From NCBI GenBank assembly GCA_032207245.1, contig CM063503.1, positions 61,048,840-61,112,839 on the forward strand: a DNA stretch of 64,000 nucleotides, given 5' to 3'. Positions 11,346 through 23,422 of this stretch are shown here, in pieces; position 1 is the first letter of the stretch, and each line of letters begins with the position of its first letter. The notes beneath the pieces were generated by a model. The model worked only from the letters and a program-made list of their open reading frames with translations, was not told the origin of the DNA and did no database searches. The translations under genes and the position numbers were made by a program. Source of the stretch: Pardosa pseudoannulata. Taxonomy: Eukaryota; Arthropoda; Arachnida; Araneae; Lycosidae.

Positions 11346-12260
11346 TTACTACTATATTCTTCTAGTATTTCATAATGTTAAGTGTAAATATTTTTAATGT
11401 CTTTTTATATTTCGTATCTACAATTAGTGTTTAATTTAGGTACTTTTAGTTATAGTAATATACAATATATATATATTTTTATTTTTAAGTATCAATTATT
11501 TTAAATTTTTTAAATAATGATACTTTTAATCACATATTTAGAAATGGTTTCATTTTCAAGTAAAGTGTACATTTTATCCATTATTATTTAATGTGTACTT
11601 TCTGAAATTGCATATTAGGCTTAGCTGGAGAAAATGCCCTGGCCTGTAAGCAAAGTCCGCATGTAACAGCTCCCATCCTGAGGGAGCAGATCTTCTGCGG
11701 GCTGTCGTCCTGAACAGGTTAAGAATTTTAGGGTTGACATACTATTCATGCATTATATATATGCATATGTGTGTATTGATACATATGTATGCATGAATAT
11801 GTGAATCTATCATTAGCATGTTAAAATTGTATGTTGATAAAATTGCACTAACTTTAAATTTATATAACAAATTACTTTAGAACAGATAGCTAAACTCTTT
11901 AGCTAGTAGATTCTATATACATTTTGTATAAATGTGTACTTTTATTATGCCCACAAGTCACCTAGTGGGCAACGCTTACTTGTTTACAATATAAGATATG
12001 TGTGTGTGTAGTTTGCAGAAATTAGGCTTTTTTGCAAGCTTTCATTTTTATATTTTTTATTACATGTTTCAAGAAATTAGATTCTATTCTGAGGAATAGG
12101 TTTTCAATTCACGGTTATTAAAATAAAATGGGTCCATTTCTGTAACTGTTTAGAAATTAATAATGTTATCACTTAAAATTTCTCTCCATTTCTTTATTAA
12201 GTTGTTATCAGTATATAAAATGTGTGTTTTAATGAAATTAATTAAAACATTTTTTTTCAG

Positions 12261-12514
12261 TCAATAAACAACTTGCTGATAAGGAGAGAATTTCTGCAGC
12301 TCTTGAAAATGTTTATCTTCTGGAAGTCTTAAATGACTGCCTCATGCTGAGTGAGCCACAAACATTGCCAAAGTTTGTTGAAGCAAAATTGCAGAAGCTG
12401 AATAAATTAGAACATCCTAAAATTTTGTATATTCAATTAAGTAGGCAGCATATAGAAAGTTATCGTAGATGGCAGGATGTACTTGATTCAATTTCTAAAA
12501 ATGTAACCAACTAA
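12261..12514 (+). CDS. CIAO2B: CIAO2B last exon with an extended C terminus
   Basis: The acceptor is a strong T tract ending TTTTTTTCAG (12251-12260). After the split codon the exon reads [20 protein letters not shown] and then EVLNDCL, which is where ordinary CIAO2B proteins end within a few residues. Here the frame continues for about 55 more residues ([20 protein letters not shown] onward, ending ISKNVTN) to TAA 12512-12514. The extension is rich in K, E, Q and L with one SYRRWQDVL stretch, and looks helical. It is a single uninterrupted exon with no donor at the usual end, so on this sequence it would be translated. Whether the tail is lineage-specific or an old exonised intron cannot be told here. 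Confidence 0.88.
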
Positions 12515-15393
12515 ATATAGTTTCTTGTATAGTATTTGGTATATATATGAATGTCATATTTAATAGCATTTAATAGTAATAATGAATGGAGTCATTTTTA
12601 ATATCATTTTGTAAGATAATGTCATGAAATGCATGAATGTCACAATATTCTTGGAACTATTTTTAAATATATACTTTGTCATATAAAATGTATAAATGCA
12701 GAGTTCATATCAAATTTCCAAGTTCTCTTTAATTTTTATATTTACCAAAACTGTTTTCGTAATATATATGTATACCATATATATATGGAAATTTTGTGTT
12801 AGAAAATATGCCTTAAGTGTGTTTGATTATTAACCAAGCTTTAAAAATATTGCATTTTAAGCACTGTAGCATAGTATGTTAAAAGAAATATGACCTCAGT
12901 AATTCGTTTTTAAGTACAGTATTATCTTTCTATTTAATATAGGAAGTTTGGTTATAAATTAGAGTACTTTACTTGAAATAAGTGCCTAAATTTATTTGTT
13001 AAAAATTTATGAATGTGATGTGCAACTTATTTATTTAGTCTTTAGTTTAAAATACTACATATATATGCAGTAATTATATATTTTTAAAATTATTTTCTTC
13101 TTCCCTAAAACACAAGAAAATATTGTTATCTTCATATTCAGTAATAAATTGTTAGTGATATATTTAATCTACCTATCCTTAAAGGTCCAAGATCCAAAAT
13201 TTGTATTTTTCATTTTTATAATTATTATGTAATCTTTAAAATTATCTTAAGTGAAAAGTATTTCTCAAGTTTGTTGATCATTAAAAATAGTTAACTCTTC
13301 TAATTAAGAGAATAACAAATGTTTATCAAAAGATTTTTATTAATTTCATCCTTTTTATAAAACAAAGTACTAAATTAGTTTTGCCAGATCTTTAGTAGCC
13401 AAAATGTTTGGGTGAAATTTAAACAAATGCAATTGGTCAAAATAAAACACATATGCTAAGTGTGTTCTGTTCAATTTAATATTTTAAAAGTGAAATTTTT
13501 ATCTTCTTTTTTATTTAAATAGCATAAAACTTTTAATCAATATTTTTACATAAAAAACTTTAAAGTCTTACATAATATTTAAAAGAAATGAAGTTCCTAT
13601 TAAATCGGTGTAGAAAATATGATCAAAGTGGACTCTCATATACTATACAAAATTATCAGATGCAGAATACTTAAAAAGATAATATTTTCAATTTAGTACA
13701 TTTTGGGGTATCCACTGTCTCCTAGTTTTTTTTTTTTTTGTTTGTTTTTTTTTTTTTTTTAAATGTGTGTTTTACTTTTAAAACTCTATTGAACAAAAAA
13801 AGTATGTGTTTTACTTTAACTGTATATGTAATTTAGAATTATATAAAAATATGGCTAATGTGGCATTTTGTATAGTTTTATCTGCATTAAAAAATACAAG
13901 TGTAGTCAGTCATCTAGCATGTAAATGTCATCCATTGTAGAATAAATGAGATTTTGTAGTAGTTTAATGTGAGAAATTAAGTTTAAATATATAGATGTAC
14001 TGAAAATTATTGTAAAGTAAGATAAAAATCCTAATTTTATATTGTATTTTTGTGAGATGTTTTTATCACATAAAAATAGATTTTTTCCCAAACTTGTCAA
14101 AATTAAACTGATAAGTTTCATTTCTACAATTTATAATTAAGGACGTAAAGAGATTATCTTAAATAGAGTATCAATTACTAGTATAATCTGGCTAAATTTC
14201 ATTTTAAAAATACTCCAATTATCTGTAAATTTAAAGTTGATAATACTATCATTTAAAACATAATATATTTACAATTTTTATATTCTGTATACTTTGGTTA
14301 CTACAAAGATATTTATTATATTATGATTAAGAGGTAAATTATTTATCCATAACTATGTACTGAGTAAAACCGAAAAAAAAATTATAATATGCACAAAACA
14401 AAGTGAAATTATAAAAGTTTTGTTTATATGAATGTTAAATAATATTTAGTCTAATAATATGAATGATACTAATATTCTGGAAAAGACACTAAATATTTTA
14501 ATTTTTAATAATTTACTAATTTTAAATAAATGTTTGTGTATGAGCTGAAATAGTAAATACTTATTTTTCTGGTTGTATTTCTTCCATTCCAAGCTATTAG
14601 TTACTTATTTTTATACATTTCTTCTGTCATTAGTTTTATTTTGTTTTGTGAACTGAAGTAAGATTTAGGGTAAGCTCAGATTTTTAACATTACTAATGAA
14701 TAATAATTTTATATTACAAATGCTTTAAGTCAGTTCTTCTACCTAGATTCTGGAAACTTTTGAAGGGTTCTTGAGAAAATTGCTGCTCAACTATAAAGTG
14801 ATCTATAAGATCTTATTACAGTTCATTATAAAATGATCTCTAGTAATTTTTCTAAAAAATCCTTCAATAATTTCCTGGAATCCAAGCGTTATGTAGAATC
14901 CTGTTGGACTCTTGCAAATATAATATAAAGTATGTCATATTTTGTTTTATTTTTTATATTAAATGGTTAGTAAATTTATTATCCCTTCTGCATTTATTTA
15001 CTAAAGTATCAGCATGCCATCTAATACTTCAAATGTAAGGAATGTAAAATCTGTGATATATCCATTTGTGATATGCATGAAATGAAGTTTTGAAGTGTGC
15101 TTAATAATAAAATCAGTATTGTTTGTTCTGTAATTGATAGTAAACTAGAAAAGGCTAACTAATGCTTGTTTAGAATTATTTCATTGATAAATTGATTGTT
15201 GTATGGTTTATATATAGTCTTGAAATTCTGCATATCAGGATTGTAAAGAAAAAATATATTTGGAGTTATTACTGATTTTTCTTTCTTCATTAGGAGAAGT
15301 TTTTGAATGTGGCTTTTTTTAAACATGAGAATAAAACATTTTTTTCTCTAGACATTATGTGTTATTATGATTTCATAGCTATTGCAAGGCAAA

Positions 15394-15520
15394 TGATAGC
15401 TGAATGGCTATGGTGCTGATCTTCAGTACTGGAGTTCATAGTTTTGAATCACACTGCGGTATGGATGTTCATAGCCATTTGGTATCAGCTTTAAGCAATA
15501 AGTCCCAGACTGAATAACTC
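15394..15520 (+). mobile_element. tRNA-derived SINE, diverged and shortened copy
   Basis: GATAGCTGAATGGCTATGG corresponds to the A-box head. It continues with GTGCTGATCTTCAGTACTGG, a decayed B box (TTTTGAATCAC), GGTATGGATGTTCATAGCC and the body AGCAATAAGTCCCAG, where the match ends. Confidence 0.85.
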
Positions 15521-16351
15521 TCATAATAGGTATAGTTGTTATTACTTCATAGCTGAAAAAAAATTTTGTTTGCAATAGATATTGCCTATTTAATTATAAG
15601 CTTGAATAGTTTTATTTTTAAGTATATATTTATATAGTCTGATTTCTGTTAATGAATATAACAAAATATGATTTTAATGTGTACAGAGACCTTTTATAGT
15701 GATTTAACCCTCATTAAAACATTTCCATGTAAGACAATTAAAACATATCTCAGAAACTTGTCTTTCCATCTTTTCTTTTAACAATCCCATAATTTAAAGT
15801 ATAATTATACATAAATAATCATTTAAAAGAAGACTTTGCATTTTTCCATGGAATTTTCAGCACAGATTTAATGTATATGAAGTGTATATATAAGCTGTAA
15901 TATTTTTATCTGCCATAAATATGTATTGTGCTAATATGTTATAAACTGCTTAATTATAACTTATATTTTTCTGAGTTTATATCTAAGTCATTTATTAAGT
16001 TCAACTCCTTTATTAACATTATGTACAAATTCTTTCAATTTTTTTTATGTAGTGTGGTATATAGATATTATTTCCAAGCATGAACATGTATAATGTTCTT
16101 GTTATGTTATGTAAACAGATGACATTTGTTTGTTCTGCAATGTCTTTGTTTTTACTATCTGAATATTTACCAGTATAATTATTCAAGTTTTGGGAAAATG
16201 TAGGTTGTTAATTTCTACCGTCTTCTTAGAATTTAAATATTATTTGAATTAAAAGTTTCTTTTACCAATTTATGTTTTTAAATTAGCGATAATCTGTGAT
16301 TACTTTTTAAAAGTATTTGCATCTGATTGTTTGAGTGGTTATCGCTAATGC

Positions 16352-16783
16352 AGGCTTGCAACTGCTGAGGTACTTTAAAAAAGGTGAGAAAAGTGACAAA
16401 TACTATAGAATAAGTGACTAAAAAATGACTAAACATTGAAAAAGAAAGCTTTTTTTTTCTCCATTTGATTACAGATGCTATTATTAAGATTTTTCTGTTT
16501 ATTTTAACTCTAAATCAAAGGATTCATGCAAGACATGATTTTAACGTCAAATACAAAAAAAGGCTAAAACTTTTGTTTAACACAACTCAACATTGCTTTT
16601 TATTCAAGAAAATCTGTAAATTAGATTTGAATACATATTATACATTAATTTTATAATCACAATTCTCTGCATATATTAATGATGTTTTGAAATATGTAGA
16701 TAGCTAGATTAGAGTATCTAAAGAAAAATTGTGAAGAAAAGAAAGAGACTTTTTACTTAAAAAAGTGACGGAATTGCAAGCCT
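16352..16783. mobile_element. hAT-type MITE, 432 bp
   Basis: The ends are AGGCTTGCAA on the left and TTGCAAGCCT on the right, a perfect 10-bp inverted repeat. They are flanked by a perfect 8-bp direct duplication GCTAATGC at 16344-16351 and 16784-16791. An 8-bp duplication with short terminal repeats is the hAT signature. AAGTGAC-like subterminal motifs recur near both ends. There is no transposase coding; the one open frame inside (16465-16656) has no recognisable feature. Confidence 0.85.
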
Positions 16784-18544
16784 GCTAATGCATGGCTATT
16801 TCAGTAACATTGCATCAAAATTTTATTGAACCTTTTTTGTACTGAAGTAAACTCAGTTTTTAATTTTCTAAAGTAATTTTAACTGTGAGTGAAGTATTTT
16901 ATTGATTTAATTTTATGAGTGAACTAACCAAGGAAATATAAAATTTAAATTCTGTTACCTCTGTTATATACTTTTATATGCTAGGATAGTAAAATGATGT
17001 TTTATAATTATTTCATTTCTTGCCAGTGTTTAAAGTTTTATTTTCCAAAATGTTTGTGTTTTCAATGGTATTTTATTTTGATTTACTTTATCACATTTGA
17101 AAGTTTTTGTTTGTAATATGAGCTTTTGACATCTGTATGTCCATGTTTCATGTATGATTTGTTTAAAAAATATATTGTTCAGATCATAGGTGTAAACATC
17201 AATAATAAAGTTTTGTAAGGAAAAAATTGCCAGTTTAATTGACTTTGCTCATTAAATTCTAAAGAAATTTGAAATCTAGAAATGTAGGAGGAAGAATTTA
17301 TAGCTTTGGACAGATCACTTGTACAAATTAATATCACGATAGAATGTACTCCTTCAAAAATATTGAAGTAAATTAAAATTTTTATGCAAAATTCTTTTCT
17401 GGAAAATTATAGAAAGATTATGGAAATAGCTCAAGAAATTAGTAAAGTTAATTGACTGAACTGCCTCAGATAATTTGTCCCACAGCAGGCAAGTAATATG
17501 TTATAATCTTAACAATCTAGGCCATATTAGTATCAATTGTTGGGCTTCTTGTAGGCAGTTTAAACTCAAAATTTTCACCTGCCTACTATGTCCCAAAATA
17601 AAGTAATTTATTTCAATATTTTTAAATTGTAATTCCTGATCTATTTATGACTGTATATGCTCCTCTACTTTTTTTATTTGGTGTCCCTAGTCTGTTGCTA
17701 TTCTTCATTAATGTTTTCTTTTATGCAAATTTTATTAAGTTTGAGTATTTCATTGGCTTATAGCTATTATTTTTATTCTATTTTTTGCTAGTTTATTTAC
17801 CTGATTTTCTGCATTAGCTTTGATCTATCTTTATATGTTTCTTTTCATTTTAATGCACTCTTTATTAATTTGAGCTATTGTGACAACAAACACATGTAAA
17901 AATGAAAGATGCGTGATTTCGTATTAAATACAATATATTTCATAATGTGCAGACACTGTCATGTCATTATTTAATTCACAAAATCAATTCTTGAATCTAA
18001 CAAGAAGTTAAAAGTGGGATTAACTCTCATAATTGAATATAATAAAAAAAAATACGAGCTATTTTGTCTCTGAATCCAATACCTTTTGAAGTAGCATTTG
18101 ATATTTCGTAGAGTCCAGTGCGTGGTAAAATGTTACTTAGTTTCTGATTAATGCTATCCAAAGGTTTCAATCCTATTTACTTTTCATTTAAACTTATTTC
18201 ACATTAAACATATATAATGAATTCACTTTTAACACAGAGCTTATTTTAATATGTAATCTCAAATACCTTTTGAGGAAAGTTTCAATATTTTTATTTCCCC
18301 AATCTTTGGTATGATTCTGCTAAAAGTAGAAACATTGAATGTGTTTAAAAAATAAAAGGCAGTAGGAGTACATTAATCAGCAGGTTTGTTATACTCCTGG
18401 ATGGCTTTTATGGGTTTACATGTTCATTATTCCAGTGGTAGAAAGTGTTTGTTTTCTCCAGTTCCAAAGCCATACTGTTCATGTTGCTAAAAACATTTTT
18501 TTTTTCTACTGGAGTCATTTGAAACCAGACTTTAGTATAATAAT

Positions 18545-18675
18545 GACTTTTGATACTGGAGTCTAGGTTGAAATCCTTTTGGTATGGGTGGTTGAGCTGA
18601 ATTGGCTTTAAGCAGTGAATCCTGGTTATATGTTACAAAAGGTAGACAATAGTGTTCCTTACTGCCTGAAAGGTA
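18545..18675 (+). mobile_element. tRNA-derived SINE, strongly decayed copy
   Basis: It retains TACTGGAGTCTAGGTTGAAATCC (B-box region), GGTATGGGTGGTTGAGCTGA, the body TTGGCTTTAAGCAGTGAATCC, and an end resembling AGACAATAGTGTTCCTTA. Order and spacing match the intact copy at 24272. Confidence 0.65.
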
Positions 18676-19432
18676 GATATGCATTTCAAATTAATAAAAT
18701 CAATTATGAGATAAAATATTAGAAAGTAGTAACAGTATACTCTGAAAAAGGATATGGAGCACTTCCCATATTCTTGAACATAATTGGGAAATTAGACTTA
18801 CAACTGTGCCTGAGTGGTTCCATTGACACATAAGCTTGTACTTTGCTAGCATATGTGTTTCTCCTTTATATATATTTAAAAAAGTAATGTAGAATTATAT
18901 TAGGTCGGTATTTTAATAAATTGATAAAAATACAAAATATATAAAGGTGTTTAATGAAATTTATAATGCTCTAAAACAGTCGATTTTCTTTTGTAGGTGG
19001 AACGTTTTAATAATAATGTGTAATGGATGACGAAGGTCTTTTCTAACCTTTTCTTCCATGGCTAGATACTATTATGGTTGGTCATGGGAGTGAGTAATTT
19101 ATTTATAATTTTCCATGTATCATAACATATTTCTTAATGCATATGAAAAGATTAATTTTTTATGCATAGTAATGCATTATTTTAACAGAAAGATAGACAT
19201 GTACATGAAACAAATTCCCTATACTGAATTTTATAAAACTTATACCAATTTATAATAACCTTAGGAAAAAAACAAAGTGGTGTGTTTATGCATTATATTT
19301 ATATAGGAAAAAACTTTAATGATATGAAACAAAAGTCTATATATATATCATACAAAACAATGTTATAAAACATTGTTCTGTTTACATTTTATGCCTTACA
19401 TTTATTATTTACATTTTACCCTTCTCCCAAGT

Positions 19433-19475
19433 TTGGTTTGGAGTGCTAGGTCTACTTTTTGCAACACGAGGGCTA
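19433..19475 (-). mobile_element. 43-bp SINE stub with perfect target-site duplication
   Basis: Only the 3' end of the SINE, in reverse orientation (TTGGTTTGGAGTGCTAGG, then TACTTTTTGCAACACGAGGG), is present. It is flanked by perfect 15-bp direct repeats ACCCTTCTCCCAAGT at 19418-19432 and 19476-19490. This is a complete, severely 5'-truncated insertion with its target-site duplication intact. Confidence 0.88.
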
Positions 19476-19825
19476 ACCCTTCTCCCAAGTAAAAAAGTAA
19501 ATGAATACATGCCACAGTGAAAACATAAATGTTTATTCTAATTACAAAAATTCAGTTTGTGGTTCCTGTACAAGCAAATACAGCGGAATATTTGTTTATG
19601 ATTTTGACCTTTTAAAAATATGATGTAAATCCTTTTATAATCTATGCAGTTAGCAGAGAGAGTACAAAGAAGTTTAGGTGGTTATGTTTGCTTTTGAAAT
19701 TGTTGATGATAAAGTTTACATTCTTTATAAACAGTAGTAAGGGCTGAAAGTTTTTTTTCTTTCAGTGAGGAAAAATAAGACATCAGACACAGTTTCTAGT
19801 GTTAGATGTTCCTTTTCTCCTGAAG

Positions 19826-19989
19826 GGCCAAAAGATGGCTAAATTTTTAGAGCACTAATCTTTGGTACCAGAGTTCATGGGTTCAAATCCCACTGTGGCA
19901 TGGATGTTCAGAACCAGCTTTAAGTAGGTCCCAGTCTCATTAGCCCTTGTGTTGCAAAAAGAGTAGGATCATAGCACTCAAAACCAAGC
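19826..19989 (+). mobile_element. tRNA-derived SINE
   Basis: Nearly full length: the head GGCCAAAAGATGGCTAAATTT, TTTGGTACCAGAGTTCATGG, a B box GGTTCAAATCC, GGCATGGATGTTCAGAACC, the body GTAGGTCCCAGTCTCATTAG and the end GATCATAGCACTCAAAACC. A short internal deletion removes part of the AGCCGTTCGGAATTG stretch. Confidence 0.88.
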
Positions 19990-22322
19990 ATTTTCTCATC
20001 AAGGTATGATCATAATAATTTTGAAATCTATAAAAAATTTAGAGGTCATGATTTCAGTTTTTGTGAACTATTGTGTCTCTAAATGATATAAATGAAATTA
20101 TTTGGAGAGATTCTCATTCATTCCTTTATATTTATGGAAAATTTAACTAATTTAGCCTTCTAATCACTCAACTACAATTATTACCATTAGACTTTGGGCT
20201 TATGCTCATAATACTCAGTTTAGAACTATGGGTTTAGAATAAAAGTATAAGAAACTAATATTTCACACCAGGCATACAAAATAAAACTGTAAATTTATTT
20301 TACATTTAAAATATAAACAATATCACCAGAATTAAAATTTGAAAGAAATTGAATCCCTTTGTTTTTCATTAAGTTAGTGGCTTTAAACGTCTTTTAAGAA
20401 TTAATTTCTTTCTCATAAGTACAATAAAGACATGGTATAAACTGTACATTAATTAATATACTAGATAACAAATTTTTTATTTTAATTTAAAATTATAGTA
20501 AAAATGTAAAACACTTGTGTAATTAATATAAATTATAAGTTTAATTCACAGTTGAAATTCAGTTAGAGTAAAAAATAAAATACTAAAAATTGAAATTAAA
20601 CAATTTAGTAACATGTTAATAAATTAATACATGTTAATAAGTTAATAAATTAATATTTGTTGATTCAATATACTTTTTTTAATATTGTATCTACTAAATG
20701 AAATAATTATTCAATATCATCTATATTTTTTAAAAAATAGTTAAATTTAAGATAGTGAATATTCTTTGATAGAAAAATATTTTAGAATTTTAAATAACCA
20801 CATTCAACACTACTTATCTGAAGCAATTGTTTTAAAAAATACACTTTTTATTTTCTATTAAAATATATTGAGACTAAGCATAATTGCCTGGGTATTATAT
20901 TTTGATTATATAGTAGTTAATTATGATTGATTTTAAAAAATAAAAACCACACAAATGAATATAAATTAATCTTAAGTATGATTACAATTAATATTAAGTA
21001 TAATGATCCCTGTGATAATCTGATAGATATTCAGTTTAAAATAAGTTAATCTTGTCTTTTTCTAGAATCAAATGTAACTGAAAAAACTAGCTAATATATT
21101 TTACTATTGATGAATGCATATATTTTATTACGGTTTTTCTGGGAAAGGATAAAATACCATAAACTTCTATTAATTGCAATTACTTGTGCCACTTAAACCA
21201 ACTGATGTTTCACTAAAAGTTTTACTAGTGCTAAATTTTAAAAGTTGGCAGGTATGATAAGCCTAGAAAGAAAGGTTATAAAGAAATATTTATCTAGGTG
21301 GATAACTTTCCTTACTCTTTTTGGCTGTCCTAAAATAGGATGATGGGGCAATATACTACTTCTTTAACACTTTGACTATAATAGGGACATTCATTTCTTT
21401 TTTATACTGCATTCCAAACATTTTTATAGTACAATTGATACAAAACCTCTGTACTTATGCATAAACAGGTCTGAAAGACTTGCAAAAACGCTTTACTCAA
21501 GGTGGACAAAGTATTATTTTCCTAACAGCTCAGTTATTCTCCAATTAGTTTGCATTTTGATATTGAAAGAGTGTCATATACAGCCTATTTCACTTTAATT
21601 CAAGATAAAATGTAGTATCAACCTTTATTTGTTAATGTGCACAAAACTGTTTCTCCATGGAACCTAAATCATCTATTTAGTGACCATACTCTGAATCCTG
21701 AATTTTAGAAAACTAACATTTTCTTTGGAGGTAAGGGAGGATTTCTATTCCAAAGAAACATCTTTCAAAAAACTGTTAAAAAATATAAACTTTTTTTATG
21801 CTAAAATAATTATGTATACACCACATGACTTCCTTGTGCATGTGTTATAACTCTTTCTGTTTTGTATGATGTATCATCAGATTTATCATTTGCACATTAC
21901 CTTCAAGATTCAAAGTAGGTTTTGTTTCTTAAGGTATCCATTTTGTCTGAATACAGCCAACTGGCAGAGAGCTGAAGCATTAATGCTCATTATGACACTT
22001 TTTGTTACACAGATATTTTGTTCTAAACTAAAAAATTTTCTGGGATTGCAAAACTTCTTTAACTTTGTACCAAGAAATTATAAACAGGGTAAAAATTCAG
22101 AATTATTTATTTAGAATAAACAATTTATGCTCACCAAACTTAAAAAGTAATAACAAAGAAGTTAACATATTCTGAATTACACCACAGTTACCCTAAAAAA
22201 TTCTTTAAACTTACTTCTTAATTTTCCATTATTCATAACATTTTTGAAAAATTATAAATTTAGGAAATGGTTAATTGTATAAGATTTTAAGCACAGGAAC
22301 ACCTATTTCGGCAGGTAAATTG

Positions 22323-22324
<2 letters not shown>

Positions 22325-22363
<39 letters not shown>

Positions 22364-22369
22364 ATGCTG
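22325..22369. repeat. poly-T run
   Basis: A homopolymer of about 45 T. It could be the tail of a - strand retro-insertion, but no element body is recognisable beside it. Confidence 0.9.
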
Positions 22370-22760
22370 ATATTATTTCTAATTGAAATTCTATTCTGAG
22401 GTAATTTTTACCATTTAATATTTTCATTCTTTTAAGAAATTTTAGCTTAATTAAATTAATATTTCTATGTTTGCATCATTCGTGAGGGTTGTTTGCATGT
22501 CAAAACATTTTAAGCCCAAATTAGAGTCCGAAATTTTCCCAATGGTATTACCAAACACAGAATCATCCCTTTTATTTTTTTTTCATTGTTATCTGTAATC
22601 TGGTCTGTTTGTTTTTAATTTAGGTTTCCAATTTTAATTTTATTTATTTCTATCACTTTATATACATATTAATATTAGCATATGTATACCTGTAGACTGA
22701 TAAGCCTTGTGTGGATTTTGATTGAATATTTTGAAAAATAAAACTGTCTTAGTCTACTGT

Positions 22761-22774
22761 TTTATTAGTTTATT
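22761..22774 (-). promoter_or_regulatory. paired polyadenylation signals of the - strand gene
   Basis: On the - strand two AATAAA hexamers lie at 22774-22769 and 22766-22761, followed by a T-rich stretch (GTTTTATTTTTC). They lie about 280 bases after the stop codon at 23048, giving the gene a 3' untranslated region of normal length. Confidence 0.55.
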
Positions 22775-23047
22775 TAAACAATACTTTTCAGTCAACATTT
22801 TAGACTCAGCATTTGCAGCCCATAACACTGATGACACAATGAAATGATTCATTGGAAATAACAATAATACCATCAAAAGAGTCGATACAGCCATGGATTG
22901 TACCATTGTCCTATTTGTAGGACAACTTGTACTAAAACTTTGGAATTTTTTTGATTTCATATAGAGATAGAGAAACCCACATTCAATGTCTTCTTAACTC
23001 AAATATGCTTAATACAAAAAAGGTTAGATATTTTACTATATCTGCAC

Positions 23048-23422
23048 TTAACCCCATGCTGTGGTAGATGAATCTGAAATATCCATAACTTGTTCTTCTT
23101 CAGCAGAAGACATTACAAGCTCTCGCAGAGCATCCATTCTGTCTTTCCTCTGTACTTTTGTTGTTGCTCTGGTACGTAATTCTGGAACATCAGAAACTTG
23201 TTCTGCTTCAGCAGGAGACATTAAAAATTCTCTAAGTAAACAGTTCCGGTCTCTTTTTGGCACTTTTGGTTGGAAAAAGGTTGTGTGGATATACTCATGA
23301 ATAGAAGTTTCTTCATGCACTTCTGATGGATCTAATAATTTTCTAGGCAAACAGATTGTGTTTCCTTTTTCAATTTTTTTACGTGTGCAGAGACCTTTAG
23401 AAGTAATCATGGCAAACAGAGG
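23048..23422 (-). CDS. unrecognised protein, last coding exon with duplicated acidic motif
   Basis: On the - strand a good acceptor (ATATTTTCTTTATAG) precedes an exon reading PLFAMITSKGLCTRKK and so on for 124 residues to TAA 23050-23048. I do not recognise the family. The visible structure is a basic N-terminal part, then two related segments: RDRNCLLREFLMSPAEAEQV with SDVPEL, and KDRMDALRELVMSSAEEEQV with MDISDS, about 40 residues apart. The composition is charged and non-repetitive, unlike the AT-driven frames around it. Paired AATAAA signals follow about 280 bases downstream. It joins the exon at 27937-28055 in phase 0 if GTATGA at 27936 is the donor. A weak alternative ending splices GTTAAG near 23051 to a small exon near 22922. 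Confidence 0.6.
   Translation of the reverse strand, partial: PLFAMITSKGLCTRKKIEKGNTICLPRKLLDPSEVHEETSIHEYIHTTFFQPKVPKRDRNCLLREFLMSPAEAEQVSDVPELRTRATTKVQRKDRMDALRELVMSSAEEEQVMDISDSSTTAWG

Larger units (their letters stand above)
10247..11722 (+). mobile_element. internally deleted piggyBac-type transposon
   Basis: The element is bounded by TTAA at 10247-10250 and 11719-11722. The ends are CCTGGTTGGGAC on the left and, reverse-complemented, CCTGTTCAGGAC on the right, the piggyBac-type terminal inverted repeat. About 1.47 kb remains of what would be a 2-3 kb autonomous element. The inside holds transposase remnants in the order N-terminal acidic region, start of the core, and C-terminal cysteine finger, with the catalytic middle missing. 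It lies in the long CIAO2B intron. Confidence 0.88.
5278..12260 (+). other. CIAO2B: CIAO2B long intron
   Basis: Intron of 6983 bp, split within a codon (phase 1). It is the repeat-bearing part of the gene: (AT)n arrays, a truncated non-LTR retrotransposon, two or more SINE copies and a deleted piggyBac-type transposon, each annotated separately. No additional conserved exon was seen. Confidence 0.8.
12515..22744. other. intergenic / 3' region between the CIAO2B and - strand genes
   Basis: About 10 kb of AT-rich sequence. It must begin with the CIAO2B 3' untranslated region; AATAAA-type signals occur (for example near 13143 and 17204) but none is decisive. Besides the SINE copies, the hAT MITE at 16352 and poly-T runs (13727-13760 and 22325-22369), I see no coding exon. 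Open frames such as 13906-14121, 16465-16656 and 21866-22114 show no family features. Confidence 0.6.

Noticed and set aside
18990..19090. Strong acceptor-like TTTTCTTTTGTAG before VERFNNNV
   Set aside because: The following frame stops after eight codons and no conserved protein is visible; possibly an untranslated exon but not supportable.
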